A stretch of DNA of 64,000 nt from the NCBI GenBank assembly GCA_035327305.1, contig DAOLDL010000004.1, forward strand, positions 20,764 to 84,763, read 5' to 3'. The notes under the pieces were generated by a model. It was not told the DNA's origin. It saw only the letters and a list, made by a program, of their open reading frames with translations, and ran no database searches. Below are positions 24,740 to 32,964 of the stretch, piece after piece; the stretch's first letter is position 1; each line of letters starts with the position of its first letter. The translations under genes and the position numbers were made by a program. The DNA comes from CALMUP01 sp035327305. Its GTDB lineage: Bacteria > Verrucomicrobiota > Kiritimatiellia > CAIVKH01.

Positions 24740-27025
24740 TTATTCGCCTGCCTCCACCGGGGCTTTGACTGGCGCATCTTCTTCTGCAGGTGCTTCCGCA
24801 GTAGGCGGTTCAATCGGTGCCTCCGAAGCCGTATCTTCAACTGATTCAGCTACCGGCACATCCGTTTGCATTTTCACTTTGCGTAACGATTCAGGCAGAT
24901 ATCCATCCAGGCGTCCGATCAGCCATAAATACGACAACACAAGCAATACCGCGATCGCCAGGTAGAGCTTCCATGGTTTTTTCTTCTCGGCAAACGGATC
25001 ATCCATGGTGCGAATCGCGCCTTCAGGAAGTTTTGCAACTTTGGTCAAGGCGGCCCCAAACGGCACGTTCAACTTGGCCTTGGTATTGATAGCCCAGCCA
25101 TTGGCGTCAAGAATGGGACCGAGGTTGCGATTGCGAAGTTTAAGCCAGGCCAGCAACATGGATGGACCAGAAATCAGAAATATAATCCCTATGATTCCTA
25201 GCGGCAACCAAATGCCCAAGCCAAACATGGATTGCAACAATCCGGCGACCAGGGCGCTGACACCGCCCACCGCCGCGCCGATCAGGGCAATGGTGCCGAG
25301 ATCAAGCTTTTTGGCTGGAGCGGGAGCCGGAGTAGCCGGTTTTTGATCGGCCGTGGCAACCACGGCCGCGGCTTCCGACATTTTACCTGTGGAAGCCTCA
25401 TCGGCGGATTGTGCACGTTTGGCAACTTGATCTTCAATAAAACGGACGAACTTCTTGTATGGGAGCCAGAAAGCTTCGCGGATGCTGATTGGATTGGCCA
25501 CAACTCTGGTGATGGTGGCATCCCAGTCGTTTCCGCGACGATCGTAGAAAACGCCGTTGCGCCCGACCATAAGGTTGTCAGAGTCGCCATCGGTAAATGC
25601 GGCTACGATGTTGCGTTTCAACCCGCCCGGGCGTTTGATTTCACAATAGGCGAGGTAAGCTCCCGATAAACCGGCCATGGCCGCGTGCTTTGCTTCATCA
25701 GCGACTTCAATACACAACGAACACGCGCGCGCGTCGAGATAAAGAGTTCCGACTTGGAATACCGCGCCCTTTTGTCCGTAGAAGTCACCAAAATTTACGT
25801 AATTGGTCAAAAGGTCGACAAGGTCGCGTTGAAAACGGACGAGCTTCTCCAATGCTCCAATATGCGCATTCTCTCCGGCCAGCACATTGTCCTTGGCGAT
25901 CAATGCGGAAATGGCTTCTCTCGATTTCCCGGCCAATATTTCCTTCAAGCGGGGAACACCAAGCGCGGCCACGGCATCAGCGGGACGGGTGGCAATCCAT
26001 GAGGCAAAGGGAGCGAGCTTGGCTTGCAGGCTTTCCCACTCTACGGCAGTGAGACTTTCTTTTGACCCAAGGACCGGGGTTACTGCATGTTCATTCAACA
26101 CGGCGATGGCCGATTCCCATGCAGGATTTAATCCGGTCTTTAACGGCAGTGCTTTTCCGGCGGCGATTGATGCCAGCGGCAAGGCGGCAATTTCCGCATC
26201 GGTGATTGTCATGTCTTTGGCCGCCATGGCCAGATATTCGGACTCTTCGCGGTTCAATGCTCCAACCGCACGTGCGTCATAAACAGCAAGGCGGCACCTC
26301 GCGAAAAAGTCGTTAACCTTCACCTTGACTGCATCAAGCGCCTTCAACGCCGCTTCCGACTTTTCAACGCCGAGCGGGGCGATGGTTGCATCAGTCGCTA
26401 TTTTTTCAGTCCATGTGACATATGCGGATGCCTGATCAAAAAAAGCATCCGCACTGGACTGATTTACGCCGGGCTTGCCACTGCGATCGGAGACCGCACC
26501 CATGACGGAAATAATTTCTGCAATCGCTTTCCTGGTTTCTTCGTCTTCCGCCGCCTCGGCAGGAACAATTCCGTCACCATTAAACAACGTATTGCTGAAG
26601 ATTTTCGTCTGATCGGCGATGTCGTCGATGCTGATGGCGTCCGCATCAGCTTTGCCGAGATTATCAAGAACACGGCGCGCCCCGGCCAATAGAGCCTCGT
26701 CTTTAATGTTGGAAAGTTTTACGGCATTACCGCCATCGATCAAGGCATCAAGATTCTTGAATGCACCTTGCGCCCACTCAACGGCGGCGATGACTTCCAA
26801 TGGCCTTATGCGCCCATCACCATCAAGATCAAGAAGGTCTGCCGTTTTCGGATCGAACTCGACGCCCCGGGTGGGCATACCCAACGCCATCCAAAGCTTT
26901 TGGTCAAGATTGCGGAGGTTCGCGATATCCTCTCCGTTTTTTAAAACAACTTGATCCACGCCGCCGGAGCGGAAAAACGTCCAATGGTGTGTTTCATCTG
27001 ACGAATGATCAAACGGCAGTTTCAT
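24740..27025 (-). CDS. Large EF-hand membrane protein of unknown function
   Basis: A 761-residue protein with no signal peptide. Residues 66-77 form a canonical EF-hand loop (DLDGDGRIRPLE). A long Ala-rich helical region follows to about 530, then a linker rich in Ala, Pro and Lys. Two or three hydrophobic segments come next (GTIALIGAAVGGVSALVAGL, GIWLPLGIIGIIFLISG and, near 700, LYLAIAVLLVLSYLWLI). The acidic, Pro/Ala-rich tail looks disordered. Ribosome site GGAG lies 7 bases before the ATG, and a candidate promoter is at 27066-27094. I do not recognise a family. Calcium binding is inferred from the EF loop. Confidence 0.85.
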   Translation of the reverse strand: MKLPFDHSSDETHHWTFFRSGGVDQVVLKNGEDIANLRNLDQKLWMALGMPTRGVEFDPKTADLLDLDGDGRIRPLEVIAAVEWAQGAFKNLDALIDGGNAVKLSNIKDEALLAGARRVLDNLGKADADAISIDDIADQTKIFSNTLFNGDGIVPAEAAEDEETRKAIAEIISVMGAVSDRSGKPGVNQSSADAFFDQASAYVTWTEKIATDATIAPLGVEKSEAALKALDAVKVKVNDFFARCRLAVYDARAVGALNREESEYLAMAAKDMTITDAEIAALPLASIAAGKALPLKTGLNPAWESAIAVLNEHAVTPVLGSKESLTAVEWESLQAKLAPFASWIATRPADAVAALGVPRLKEILAGKSREAISALIAKDNVLAGENAHIGALEKLVRFQRDLVDLLTNYVNFGDFYGQKGAVFQVGTLYLDARACSLCIEVADEAKHAAMAGLSGAYLAYCEIKRPGGLKRNIVAAFTDGDSDNLMVGRNGVFYDRRGNDWDATITRVVANPISIREAFWLPYKKFVRFIEDQVAKRAQSADEASTGKMSEAAAVVATADQKPATPAPAPAKKLDLGTIALIGAAVGGVSALVAGLLQSMFGLGIWLPLGIIGIIFLISGPSMLLAWLKLRNRNLGPILDANGWAINTKAKLNVPFGAALTKVAKLPEGAIRTMDDPFAEKKKPWKLYLAIAVLLVLSYLWLIGRLDGYLPESLRKVKMQTDVPVAESVEDTASEAPIEPPTAEAPAEEDAPVKAPVEAGE

Positions 27026-27065
27026 GCTATACTCCTATAAATCCACATGGTGGAGCATCCATTAG

Positions 27066-27094
27066 TATCTAAATTTCGAGGATTATCCACTCAA
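27066..27094 (-). promoter_or_regulatory. Candidate promoter for the EF-hand membrane protein
   Basis: On the minus strand TTGAGT (27094-27089) and TAGATA (27071-27066) are 17 bases apart, about 40 bases upstream of the start codon at 27025. The area is AT-rich and lies in the gap after the SRPBCC gene. Both boxes deviate from consensus. Confidence 0.38.
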
Positions 27095-27137
27095 ATTTTG
27101 GGGGCTGAATCCAACCGAATACGGCACCGAATCACCT

Positions 27138-27623
27138 TCATGCGAAGAGTTCTTTCATTTTGTGATGACGGTAGGAGAATATCTTGAAGACATCCGGCTG
27201 GACAAACCAGCGGTTGATGATGGCTCCACCCGGAGGCTCATAGTCAACCTGATCACGGCAAAGGGTACCGCCATCCACGGCTTCAAAGGTGTGCTCATGA
27301 ATCCACACACGGTATGGTCCATTTAGTTGTTCGTCTATAAATCGCCGCGATGGTTCCCAGGTCGTGATCTCTGTTTTCCAGGCAACGGGTATGCCATGCA
27401 GTCGAATGGTGTAGTCGATATGAACACCCTTATCCATGGCAACCGGTAATGGTGTCTTGATTTGAAAATGGACCCAGGGCGGCGTGATCAGATTCAAATT
27501 TTCCGCCCTGGCAAAAAAATCAAAAATATGTTCACGGGAGTGAGGAAGCCATAAACTGGCCGACACACGCCAGCGGCGGACGCTTATCCGTTCAATTTGC
27601 AACTTTTCCTCGATGTTGCTCAA
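27138..27623 (-). CDS. SRPBCC-fold (START-like) ligand-binding protein
   Basis: The open frame extends to 27764, but that part only shadows the LON gene. The TTG at 27623, overlapping the LON stop as TTGA, fits the junction style of this genome and gives 161 residues. The sequence SASLWLPHSREHIFDFFARA, LNLITPPWVHF, WKTEITTWEPSRRFIDEQ and HEHTFEAVDGGT follows the SRPBCC (polyketide cyclase/dehydrase) pattern of a helix-grip fold with a hydrophobic pocket. The family binds lipids or other hydrophobic ligands. The ligand is not predictable. It ends a three-gene minus-strand run after the ABC exporter and the LON gene. Confidence 0.8.
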   Translation of the reverse strand: MSNIEEKLQIERISVRRWRVSASLWLPHSREHIFDFFARAENLNLITPPWVHFQIKTPLPVAMDKGVHIDYTIRLHGIPVAWKTEITTWEPSRRFIDEQLNGPYRVWIHEHTFEAVDGGTLCRDQVDYEPPGGAIINRWFVQPDVFKIFSYRHHKMKELFA

Positions 27624-28276
27624 GGCGTACCTGCCACACTGCCGAAACTTTGTTGCAGTAGCCAATGACCTTGAATAGAACGCGCGGCTACCTGAACCCG
27701 CTCTATCTGACACATCAGTGACTTCATCGCGGAAATCAACATATTCAGCCGTTCGTCCTCGCATTGCGACACCAGAATTTTTTGCCTGAGTTCAACATCC
27801 ATCTCCAAAGAGGACGCGAGAAGAAATGACAAATCAGAAATCCCGGCATAGTGGCGATCTTCAGGCATGGAACCCGTGATGGCGTGAATTACCGCACGAT
27901 GTAAATGGTAAGCCTTGTTGGCAAGGTCTTCATTCCAGTCGGCTCGCGTATCGTGATACAGCGTAATAGCGGATTGCTGGCAGGGATCACCGGCCTCAAC
28001 GCCATGAATCGCAACACGTCGACGACCAGCCACCACAACGTCCATTCGCCCGTCCTCGTAATGTTTGATTACTTTCAAAAGACGGACGACACAACCCACA
28101 TCCGCAATTGCCTGGTTGTCAGAGTACGCAATGACAAATTCACCCGACCCGCCCGCTTTCTCGAGGGAAAGACAGTCATGAATCAGGCGCTTAAACCGGT
28201 CTTCAAAAATATGAAGCGGCACGATTTCGTGAGGGCAAACCGCTATGGGAAGCGGAAATATAGGCAAGCTGTCCAT
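27620..28276 (-). CDS. Stand-alone LON substrate-binding-domain protein
   Basis: A 218-residue protein that begins MDSLPIFPLPIAVCPHEIVPLHIFE, in the manner of the Lon protease N-terminal domain (LPLFPLxxVLFPGxxLPLHIFE). It contains the usual GCVVRLLKV ... DGRMDVVVAGRRR core. No AAA+ or protease domain follows. The open frame extends to 28321, but the ATG at 28276 gives the family N-terminus. Such small LON-domain proteins are common, and their role (perhaps substrate recognition or cereblon-like ligand binding) is not settled. It lies 54 bases after the ABC exporter and overlaps the SRPBCC gene by 4 bases. Confidence 0.88.
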   Translation of the reverse strand: MDSLPIFPLPIAVCPHEIVPLHIFEDRFKRLIHDCLSLEKAGGSGEFVIAYSDNQAIADVGCVVRLLKVIKHYEDGRMDVVVAGRRRVAIHGVEAGDPCQQSAITLYHDTRADWNEDLANKAYHLHRAVIHAITGSMPEDRHYAGISDLSFLLASSLEMDVELRQKILVSQCEDERLNMLISAMKSLMCQIERVQVAARSIQGHWLLQQSFGSVAGTP

Positions 28277-28330
28277 GATGTAGTATCCATCAGCTCGCGC
28301 ACTTTTCCAGCGCCACTGCAAACATTTTGC

Positions 28331-30094
28331 TTAAATTACGAGGACGTTGTTTGCTTCCGATTGGCGGGATTGCATATTCAGCAGTTCGGCAAAATACCCG
28401 CGGGCGGCGACGAGTTGCTCGTATCCGCCCTCCTCCATAATCGTTCCATTGTTGAGGACGACTATGCGGTCCGCGTCGCGAATGGTACTCAATCGGTGCG
28501 CAATGGTGATCATGGTGCGATTGACGGCCAAACGTCTCATCGCCTGCTGGATGTACATTTCGCTGGCATAATCCAGCGCCGATGTGGCTTCATCGAGAAT
28601 CAGAATACGGGGATCACGCAGAATTGCCCGGGCGATGGACAGCCTCTGCCGCTGACCTCCTGACAACATCACGCCGCGCTCACCCACCAATGTCTCGTAT
28701 TGACTGGGCATCTCCATGATGAAATCATGGGCAAAAGCCTGCCGGGCGGCTTCCCGGACTTCATCATCGGTCGCATCGGGTTTCGCAAACCGGATATTAT
28801 CGGCCACACTGCCGGATAGTATCAAACTTTCCTGTAAAACAATCGCGGTTTGCTTTCGCAACCAGCGCATGTCCCAGTCCTCCTGCGACACGCCATCAAT
28901 CAATATACGGCCACCAACCGGCTTGTAGAGCCCCAGCAACAATGCCGCCAAGGTGCTTTTTCCGGAGCCGGAAGGCCCGACCAGCGCGATGTGCTCGCCG
29001 GGTTGAACCGAAAGGTTGAATTTTTCAAGAACCGGCCGCGTTCCGCCTTCGTACATGAAAGAGACGTTGTCGTATTGAATACGGCCCTCCAATCGCTCGG
29101 CCTTCATTTGCCCATGCCATTCCTCGACATAGGTGGAGTCCAGTAATTCCGAAACACTGCGATAGCTTTCCTGGCCGGCAAAATATTGTTCACCCATGCT
29201 GGCGAAAAGGTGAATGGGCATCATGATAATCGGCAGGCCGGCCATAAAAGCCAGCATGGTTCCGAGTGTCATATTGCCGTGAATAACCAGAACAGCGCCG
29301 CCACCCACGGTCAACAGCATGAAAAATTGTGATGACAGGTACATGACCGTGCTGAACTTGAAGCTAATGCGGGTGAGAGCAAGCCGTGACTCGGCAAATT
29401 CACCGCTGTGCTGATTAAGGTTGTTGGTGACTTGCCGCTCTTCGCCGAGACTGCGGACCAACCGTAATGCCGTAATGACCTCACTGGCCGTTCCCGTGAG
29501 CTTTTCTTGAGATAACCGGGTTGCTTCATTATGGCGTTTCAGCTTGTTGTGGAAACAATAGCGTATGATTGCGAATAGCGGCACCATGAAGATCAGCACA
29601 AATGAAAGCTGCCAGTTTAGATAAACAAGCAGAGCGGAAATACTTAAACTGTAAAGCGCGTTGGGCAGGAACTGGTTCATCAACTGCGTCATTGTTGCTT
29701 CGATTTTCTGCGTATCGAACGCATATTTCGACAACAGACGTCCGGCCTTCTGCCGGTCGAGGTAGGCAAAGTTAAGGTAATGCAATTTGTTGAAAATATC
29801 CGCCCTCAACATCAGCATCAGCTTCGCCATTTTACGGGCTATTTCCATGGCTCCGCCGACCGCGAAAAAGTAGTGGATAAACAAGAGAGACATGAATATC
29901 AGCGCCAGAATACCGATACCCCGGTAATCGCCGGCGGGTATTTTCTTGTCAATGATCTGCTGAAAAATCCACGGGCACGGCGCAATGATCAGACAACGCA
30001 ACAGCGCATACGTGGTGCCCAGCCAGAACAGACGGAAATGCCGCAGTATATAGCGGATCAGGCTGGGGCCGTCATTTGATGAATGTGAAGACAT
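28331..30094 (-). CDS. ABC exporter half-transporter (membrane domain fused to ATPase)
   Basis: A 587-residue type I exporter of the MsbA/multidrug kind. Residues about 25-310 hold six membrane helices. The nucleotide-binding domain has Walker A GPSGSGKST, signature LSGGQRQRLSIARA, Walker B ILILDEATSALD and the H-loop IAHRLST, all intact. It should work as a homodimer. The substrate is not shown by sequence; lipid or drug export are the usual roles. The ATG at 30094 is preferred to the upstream frame extension. The downstream LON and SRPBCC genes lie close behind on the same strand. Confidence 0.93.
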   Translation of the reverse strand: MSSHSSNDGPSLIRYILRHFRLFWLGTTYALLRCLIIAPCPWIFQQIIDKKIPAGDYRGIGILALIFMSLLFIHYFFAVGGAMEIARKMAKLMLMLRADIFNKLHYLNFAYLDRQKAGRLLSKYAFDTQKIEATMTQLMNQFLPNALYSLSISALLVYLNWQLSFVLIFMVPLFAIIRYCFHNKLKRHNEATRLSQEKLTGTASEVITALRLVRSLGEERQVTNNLNQHSGEFAESRLALTRISFKFSTVMYLSSQFFMLLTVGGGAVLVIHGNMTLGTMLAFMAGLPIIMMPIHLFASMGEQYFAGQESYRSVSELLDSTYVEEWHGQMKAERLEGRIQYDNVSFMYEGGTRPVLEKFNLSVQPGEHIALVGPSGSGKSTLAALLLGLYKPVGGRILIDGVSQEDWDMRWLRKQTAIVLQESLILSGSVADNIRFAKPDATDDEVREAARQAFAHDFIMEMPSQYETLVGERGVMLSGGQRQRLSIARAILRDPRILILDEATSALDYASEMYIQQAMRRLAVNRTMITIAHRLSTIRDADRIVVLNNGTIMEEGGYEQLVAARGYFAELLNMQSRQSEANNVLVI

Positions 30095-30160
30095 GGGCGC
30101 CAATTTAGCAGATTTGAACCAGTAACCCCAAGCTAACAATTGACCGTTGGATATTTTTAA

Positions 30161-30176
30161 TCCGGTGCAAACCGGA
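30161..30176. repeat. Perfect hairpin with a GCAA tetraloop
   Basis: TCCGGT and ACCGGA form a perfect 6-base-pair stem closed by GCAA, a GNRA tetraloop when read on the plus strand. It lies in the 192-base divergent gap between the ABC exporter and the alpha/beta hydrolase. No T run follows on either strand, so it is not a standard terminator. Confidence 0.4.
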
Positions 30177-30286
30177 CATGTTTACCGGAAACGGAAATGA
30201 TCAGCCCGCCCCCTACCGGTAATATGCCCGGGCTTGATGACCGACTGTTGAACCTATACACTGACACCTGAACGGAGGCTGTTACC

Positions 30287-31345
30287 ATGTTTTGCTCAAT
30301 CATAAAAACCACCAACACAAAACTATTGTCACGGTTTGTGCTTCTGGTTTTATTTTTCACCACTACCAGCGTTTACGCGAGGGTTTGGACGTCACAGCGA
30401 GGATCGACGATCGATGCAGAATTCGTCCGCATGGAGGGTGATCTCGTGATTCTGCAAAAAAACGACGGTGAACAGTTGCGCATTCGACTGGCTGATCTGA
30501 TTCCTGCCGACCAGGTATTCGCCCGCCAGTCCTCCGTTGCACCGACAATACCGGCCGCCCACAGAAATACAAAACCGCAAACCCCGATCACCCCCGGATA
30601 TTCGATGATCATGAACGGTGTCGAGCTGGTTCCGGGAAAGCGGATTCAATATGAAGCAGATGTCCCCAATACACTACAGAAGGAGGCCTCGAAGGACGGA
30701 AACCCCACCCAGTTAAAATCCCGGGCGGTCATTGCGTTGCCGATGAACTTTGATCCAGCCAAAACCTACCCGGTGCTGATCATTAACGCAACGTCCGACG
30801 GCAATGCATCAAGCGTGGATCATCATCGACAATACTGGGAGACCGGAATCGATCGCGGATGGATCGTTATCGCCGCAGATCCATTAGAAAAACCTAAGGT
30901 CGATAACAATATGTGGCGTTGGGCGCTGGTCTCGTCATCGCTCGAATCCATTCACAAAATCTGGCCGCAATCGCGCGCCTGGCCGGTAGCCACGGCAGGG
31001 TTTTCCGGAGGAGCCAAACGGTCCGGCTACATTGGCGCACTGCTCGCCAAAAATGATTATAAACTCATAGGGATGTTCATGGGCGGATGCAATCAAGACA
31101 TGGCCAGCAAAGGGCTTGAAACCTTCAAACCGAAAAAAAGTGATTTTCTGCGGGTTCCGATATTTCTAAGCAACGGAACATCCGACACCATTGCAACCGT
31201 TGAAGCCGGACGGCGAACCCTGCAATCCATGGACAAATCGGGATTCAAAAAACTTAAACTCGAGACATATGACGGCGGACATGAACTGTATAAACCACAT
31301 GTAATGACTGCGCTTGATTGGTTTACCAGCGAGCAAAACAAGTAA
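30287..31345 (+). CDS. Secreted alpha/beta hydrolase with N-terminal SHD1-like domain
   Basis: A 352-residue protein with a signal peptide (cleavage near VYA-R, residue 31). Residues about 32-80 (RVWTSQRGSTIDAEFVRMEG, then VILQKNDGEQLRIRLADL) fit an SLA1-homology-1-like domain, common on secreted proteins of PVC bacteria. The rest is an alpha/beta hydrolase: nucleophile elbow GFSGG, and the catalytic His in YDGGHEL near the end. The acid is probably Asp in NGTSDTIA. Substrate unknown. Ribosome site GGAGG lies 8 bases before the ATG, and a weak promoter (TTGATG ... TATACA) ends about 27 bases upstream of the start. Confidence 0.85.
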   Translation: MFCSIIKTTNTKLLSRFVLLVLFFTTTSVYARVWTSQRGSTIDAEFVRMEGDLVILQKNDGEQLRIRLADLIPADQVFARQSSVAPTIPAAHRNTKPQTPITPGYSMIMNGVELVPGKRIQYEADVPNTLQKEASKDGNPTQLKSRAVIALPMNFDPAKTYPVLIINATSDGNASSVDHHRQYWETGIDRGWIVIAADPLEKPKVDNNMWRWALVSSSLESIHKIWPQSRAWPVATAGFSGGAKRSGYIGALLAKNDYKLIGMFMGGCNQDMASKGLETFKPKKSDFLRVPIFLSNGTSDTIATVEAGRRTLQSMDKSGFKKLKLETYDGGHELYKPHVMTALDWFTSEQNK

Positions 31346-31365
31346 CTATTGTGAAGGTCGCTTTT

Positions 31366-32964
31366 TTATTTTTCATCCAGCGCAAGCCGGATGTTTTTAC
31401 CAAGCGCTTCCGGGTTGTAGGGTTTTTGAAAACTACGGCTTATACCCAATTTGCGCGCTTCCACGATGCGGGTTATGTCGGCAAAGCCACTGGCCAGCAC
31501 GGCTTTCTGACCGGGATATATTTCCAGCACGGCTTTGTAGGTTTCCACCCCGTCAAAGGCCTCGCCCAACACCAGATCTATTACCATCAGATCAAAAGGA
31601 GGTTTTCCCGGATTTGTGGCGAGTTGATTTTTCACCAACGCAATGGCATTGTGTCCGTTTTCCGCAGTTGTGACATTGTATCCAAGTTCTCTCAACATGG
31701 TGGAGGCCTCGGATCGCTGTTTTTCACTGTCATCAATCAACAAGATCGTTTCCCGACCGGTATAATCCGCGCGCAATTCAAGAACTGACGTTCTGTCCGA
31801 GTCGCTTGCGGGAAGATAAATGGTCATGACATTCCCGATACCGGGGCCGGACCCGACATCGAGAAACCCTCCGTGATCTTCAACCACCCGATACACCATG
31901 GTCAAACCAAGACCGCTCAATAATCGGCGGCCCAAACGGCTTCTCACATAAAACGGCTCGAAGATACGGTCGATGTCCTCATCCGTCATGCGAATCGCGG
32001 TATCTTCAAAATGAACCTGCACATATTCCCCGGGACGGTAGGATCCGAAACGACTGATGGGGTGATCCAACCTCTTTGCTGTTGTATGGATTTTAAGCAA
32101 CCCTCCCCCGGTCATTGCTTCAAAGGCATTGATTGTGAGATTGGCGATCATTTGCCGCAAATGGTCGGGAGAACCGAAAACCAACGGCAATTCGGCGTCC
32201 AGCATGGTTTCGATTTTCACCTTGGCATGACCGGAGGAAATCTGCCGGTGTTCATCGCTGTTCAAATACTCGTTAATCAAATCGTTGATCATGATATCAG
32301 ACTTTTTCAGGGTATTACTTTTCCCGATGGCTTCGAGATCGCGAATAACCGCTGAAGCTTTGCGCAAAGCCTCTTCCAGTTCACTCAACCGACTTTGCAA
32401 CGTATGCCCCGGCTCCAGGAGTCGGCCCAACTCACTCGGAATATCCTGAACAGGTATAATAATTTCATTCAAGTCGTGGGCGGCGCCTTCGGCCAGCATG
32501 CCAAGCGATGACATGCGTTCGGCGCGGTTTAATTGTTCATGAATGACTTTTTTGCGATCTTCGGAATGCCGGCGTTCATGAGCGAGAGAGCGCCGTAAAT
32601 TTACGGCATCCAGCACCATGCGTACACGATGAATCACCTCTTCTGGATCGGCAGGCTTCTGAATGTAATCGCTTGCCCCGCCCTTCAGCGCTTCAAGCGC
32701 ATTGTGAATCGTGCCGTGCCCGGTAATGATCATCACCGCCGTTTCCGGATACCCCGCCTGAAGTTCACGCAGTATATCCATGCCGTTTTCATCACCCAGA
32801 ACGAGGTCGCACAGGACGAGATCAACGGTTTGACGCCCCATTAAAACGCGAACTTCCGCCGCGCAGGTTGCGGTCAAGACCACAAAGCCGCCGCGTTCGA
32901 GATTTACCGCAAGGCCCGACCGCACCAGGTCATCATCATCCACAACCATGACTGTTTCATTCAT
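31366..32964 (-). CDS. Receiver - histidine-kinase-like - receiver protein with a degenerate ATP site
   Basis: A 532-residue soluble protein. Residues 1-118 are a receiver domain with the phospho-acceptor Asp in LVLCDLVLGDENG and Lys in QKPADPEE. Residues about 145-390 resemble a histidine kinase (GAAHDLNEII for the H box, NLTINAFEAM for the N box, GLGL late). The G1 box reads DTAIRM where active kinases have D-x-G-x-G, and the H box has lost both Asn residues. Residues about 405-525 are a second receiver (Asp in LMVIDLVLGEAFDG). The kinase core may be inactive and act as a docking module. The start overlaps the sensor kinase stop by 4 bases, so the two are surely a pair. Confidence 0.88.
   Translation of the reverse strand: MNETVMVVDDDDLVRSGLAVNLERGGFVVLTATCAAEVRVLMGRQTVDLVLCDLVLGDENGMDILRELQAGYPETAVMIITGHGTIHNALEALKGGASDYIQKPADPEEVIHRVRMVLDAVNLRRSLAHERRHSEDRKKVIHEQLNRAERMSSLGMLAEGAAHDLNEIIIPVQDIPSELGRLLEPGHTLQSRLSELEEALRKASAVIRDLEAIGKSNTLKKSDIMINDLINEYLNSDEHRQISSGHAKVKIETMLDAELPLVFGSPDHLRQMIANLTINAFEAMTGGGLLKIHTTAKRLDHPISRFGSYRPGEYVQVHFEDTAIRMTDEDIDRIFEPFYVRSRLGRRLLSGLGLTMVYRVVEDHGGFLDVGSGPGIGNVMTIYLPASDSDRTSVLELRADYTGRETILLIDDSEKQRSEASTMLRELGYNVTTAENGHNAIALVKNQLATNPGKPPFDLMVIDLVLGEAFDGVETYKAVLEIYPGQKAVLASGFADITRIVEARKLGISRSFQKPYNPEALGKNIRLALDEK

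Noticed and set aside
27905..28663. A 252-residue plus-strand frame across the LON and ABC genes
   Set aside because: It is antisense to two well-supported genes and its translation has no recognisable motif.
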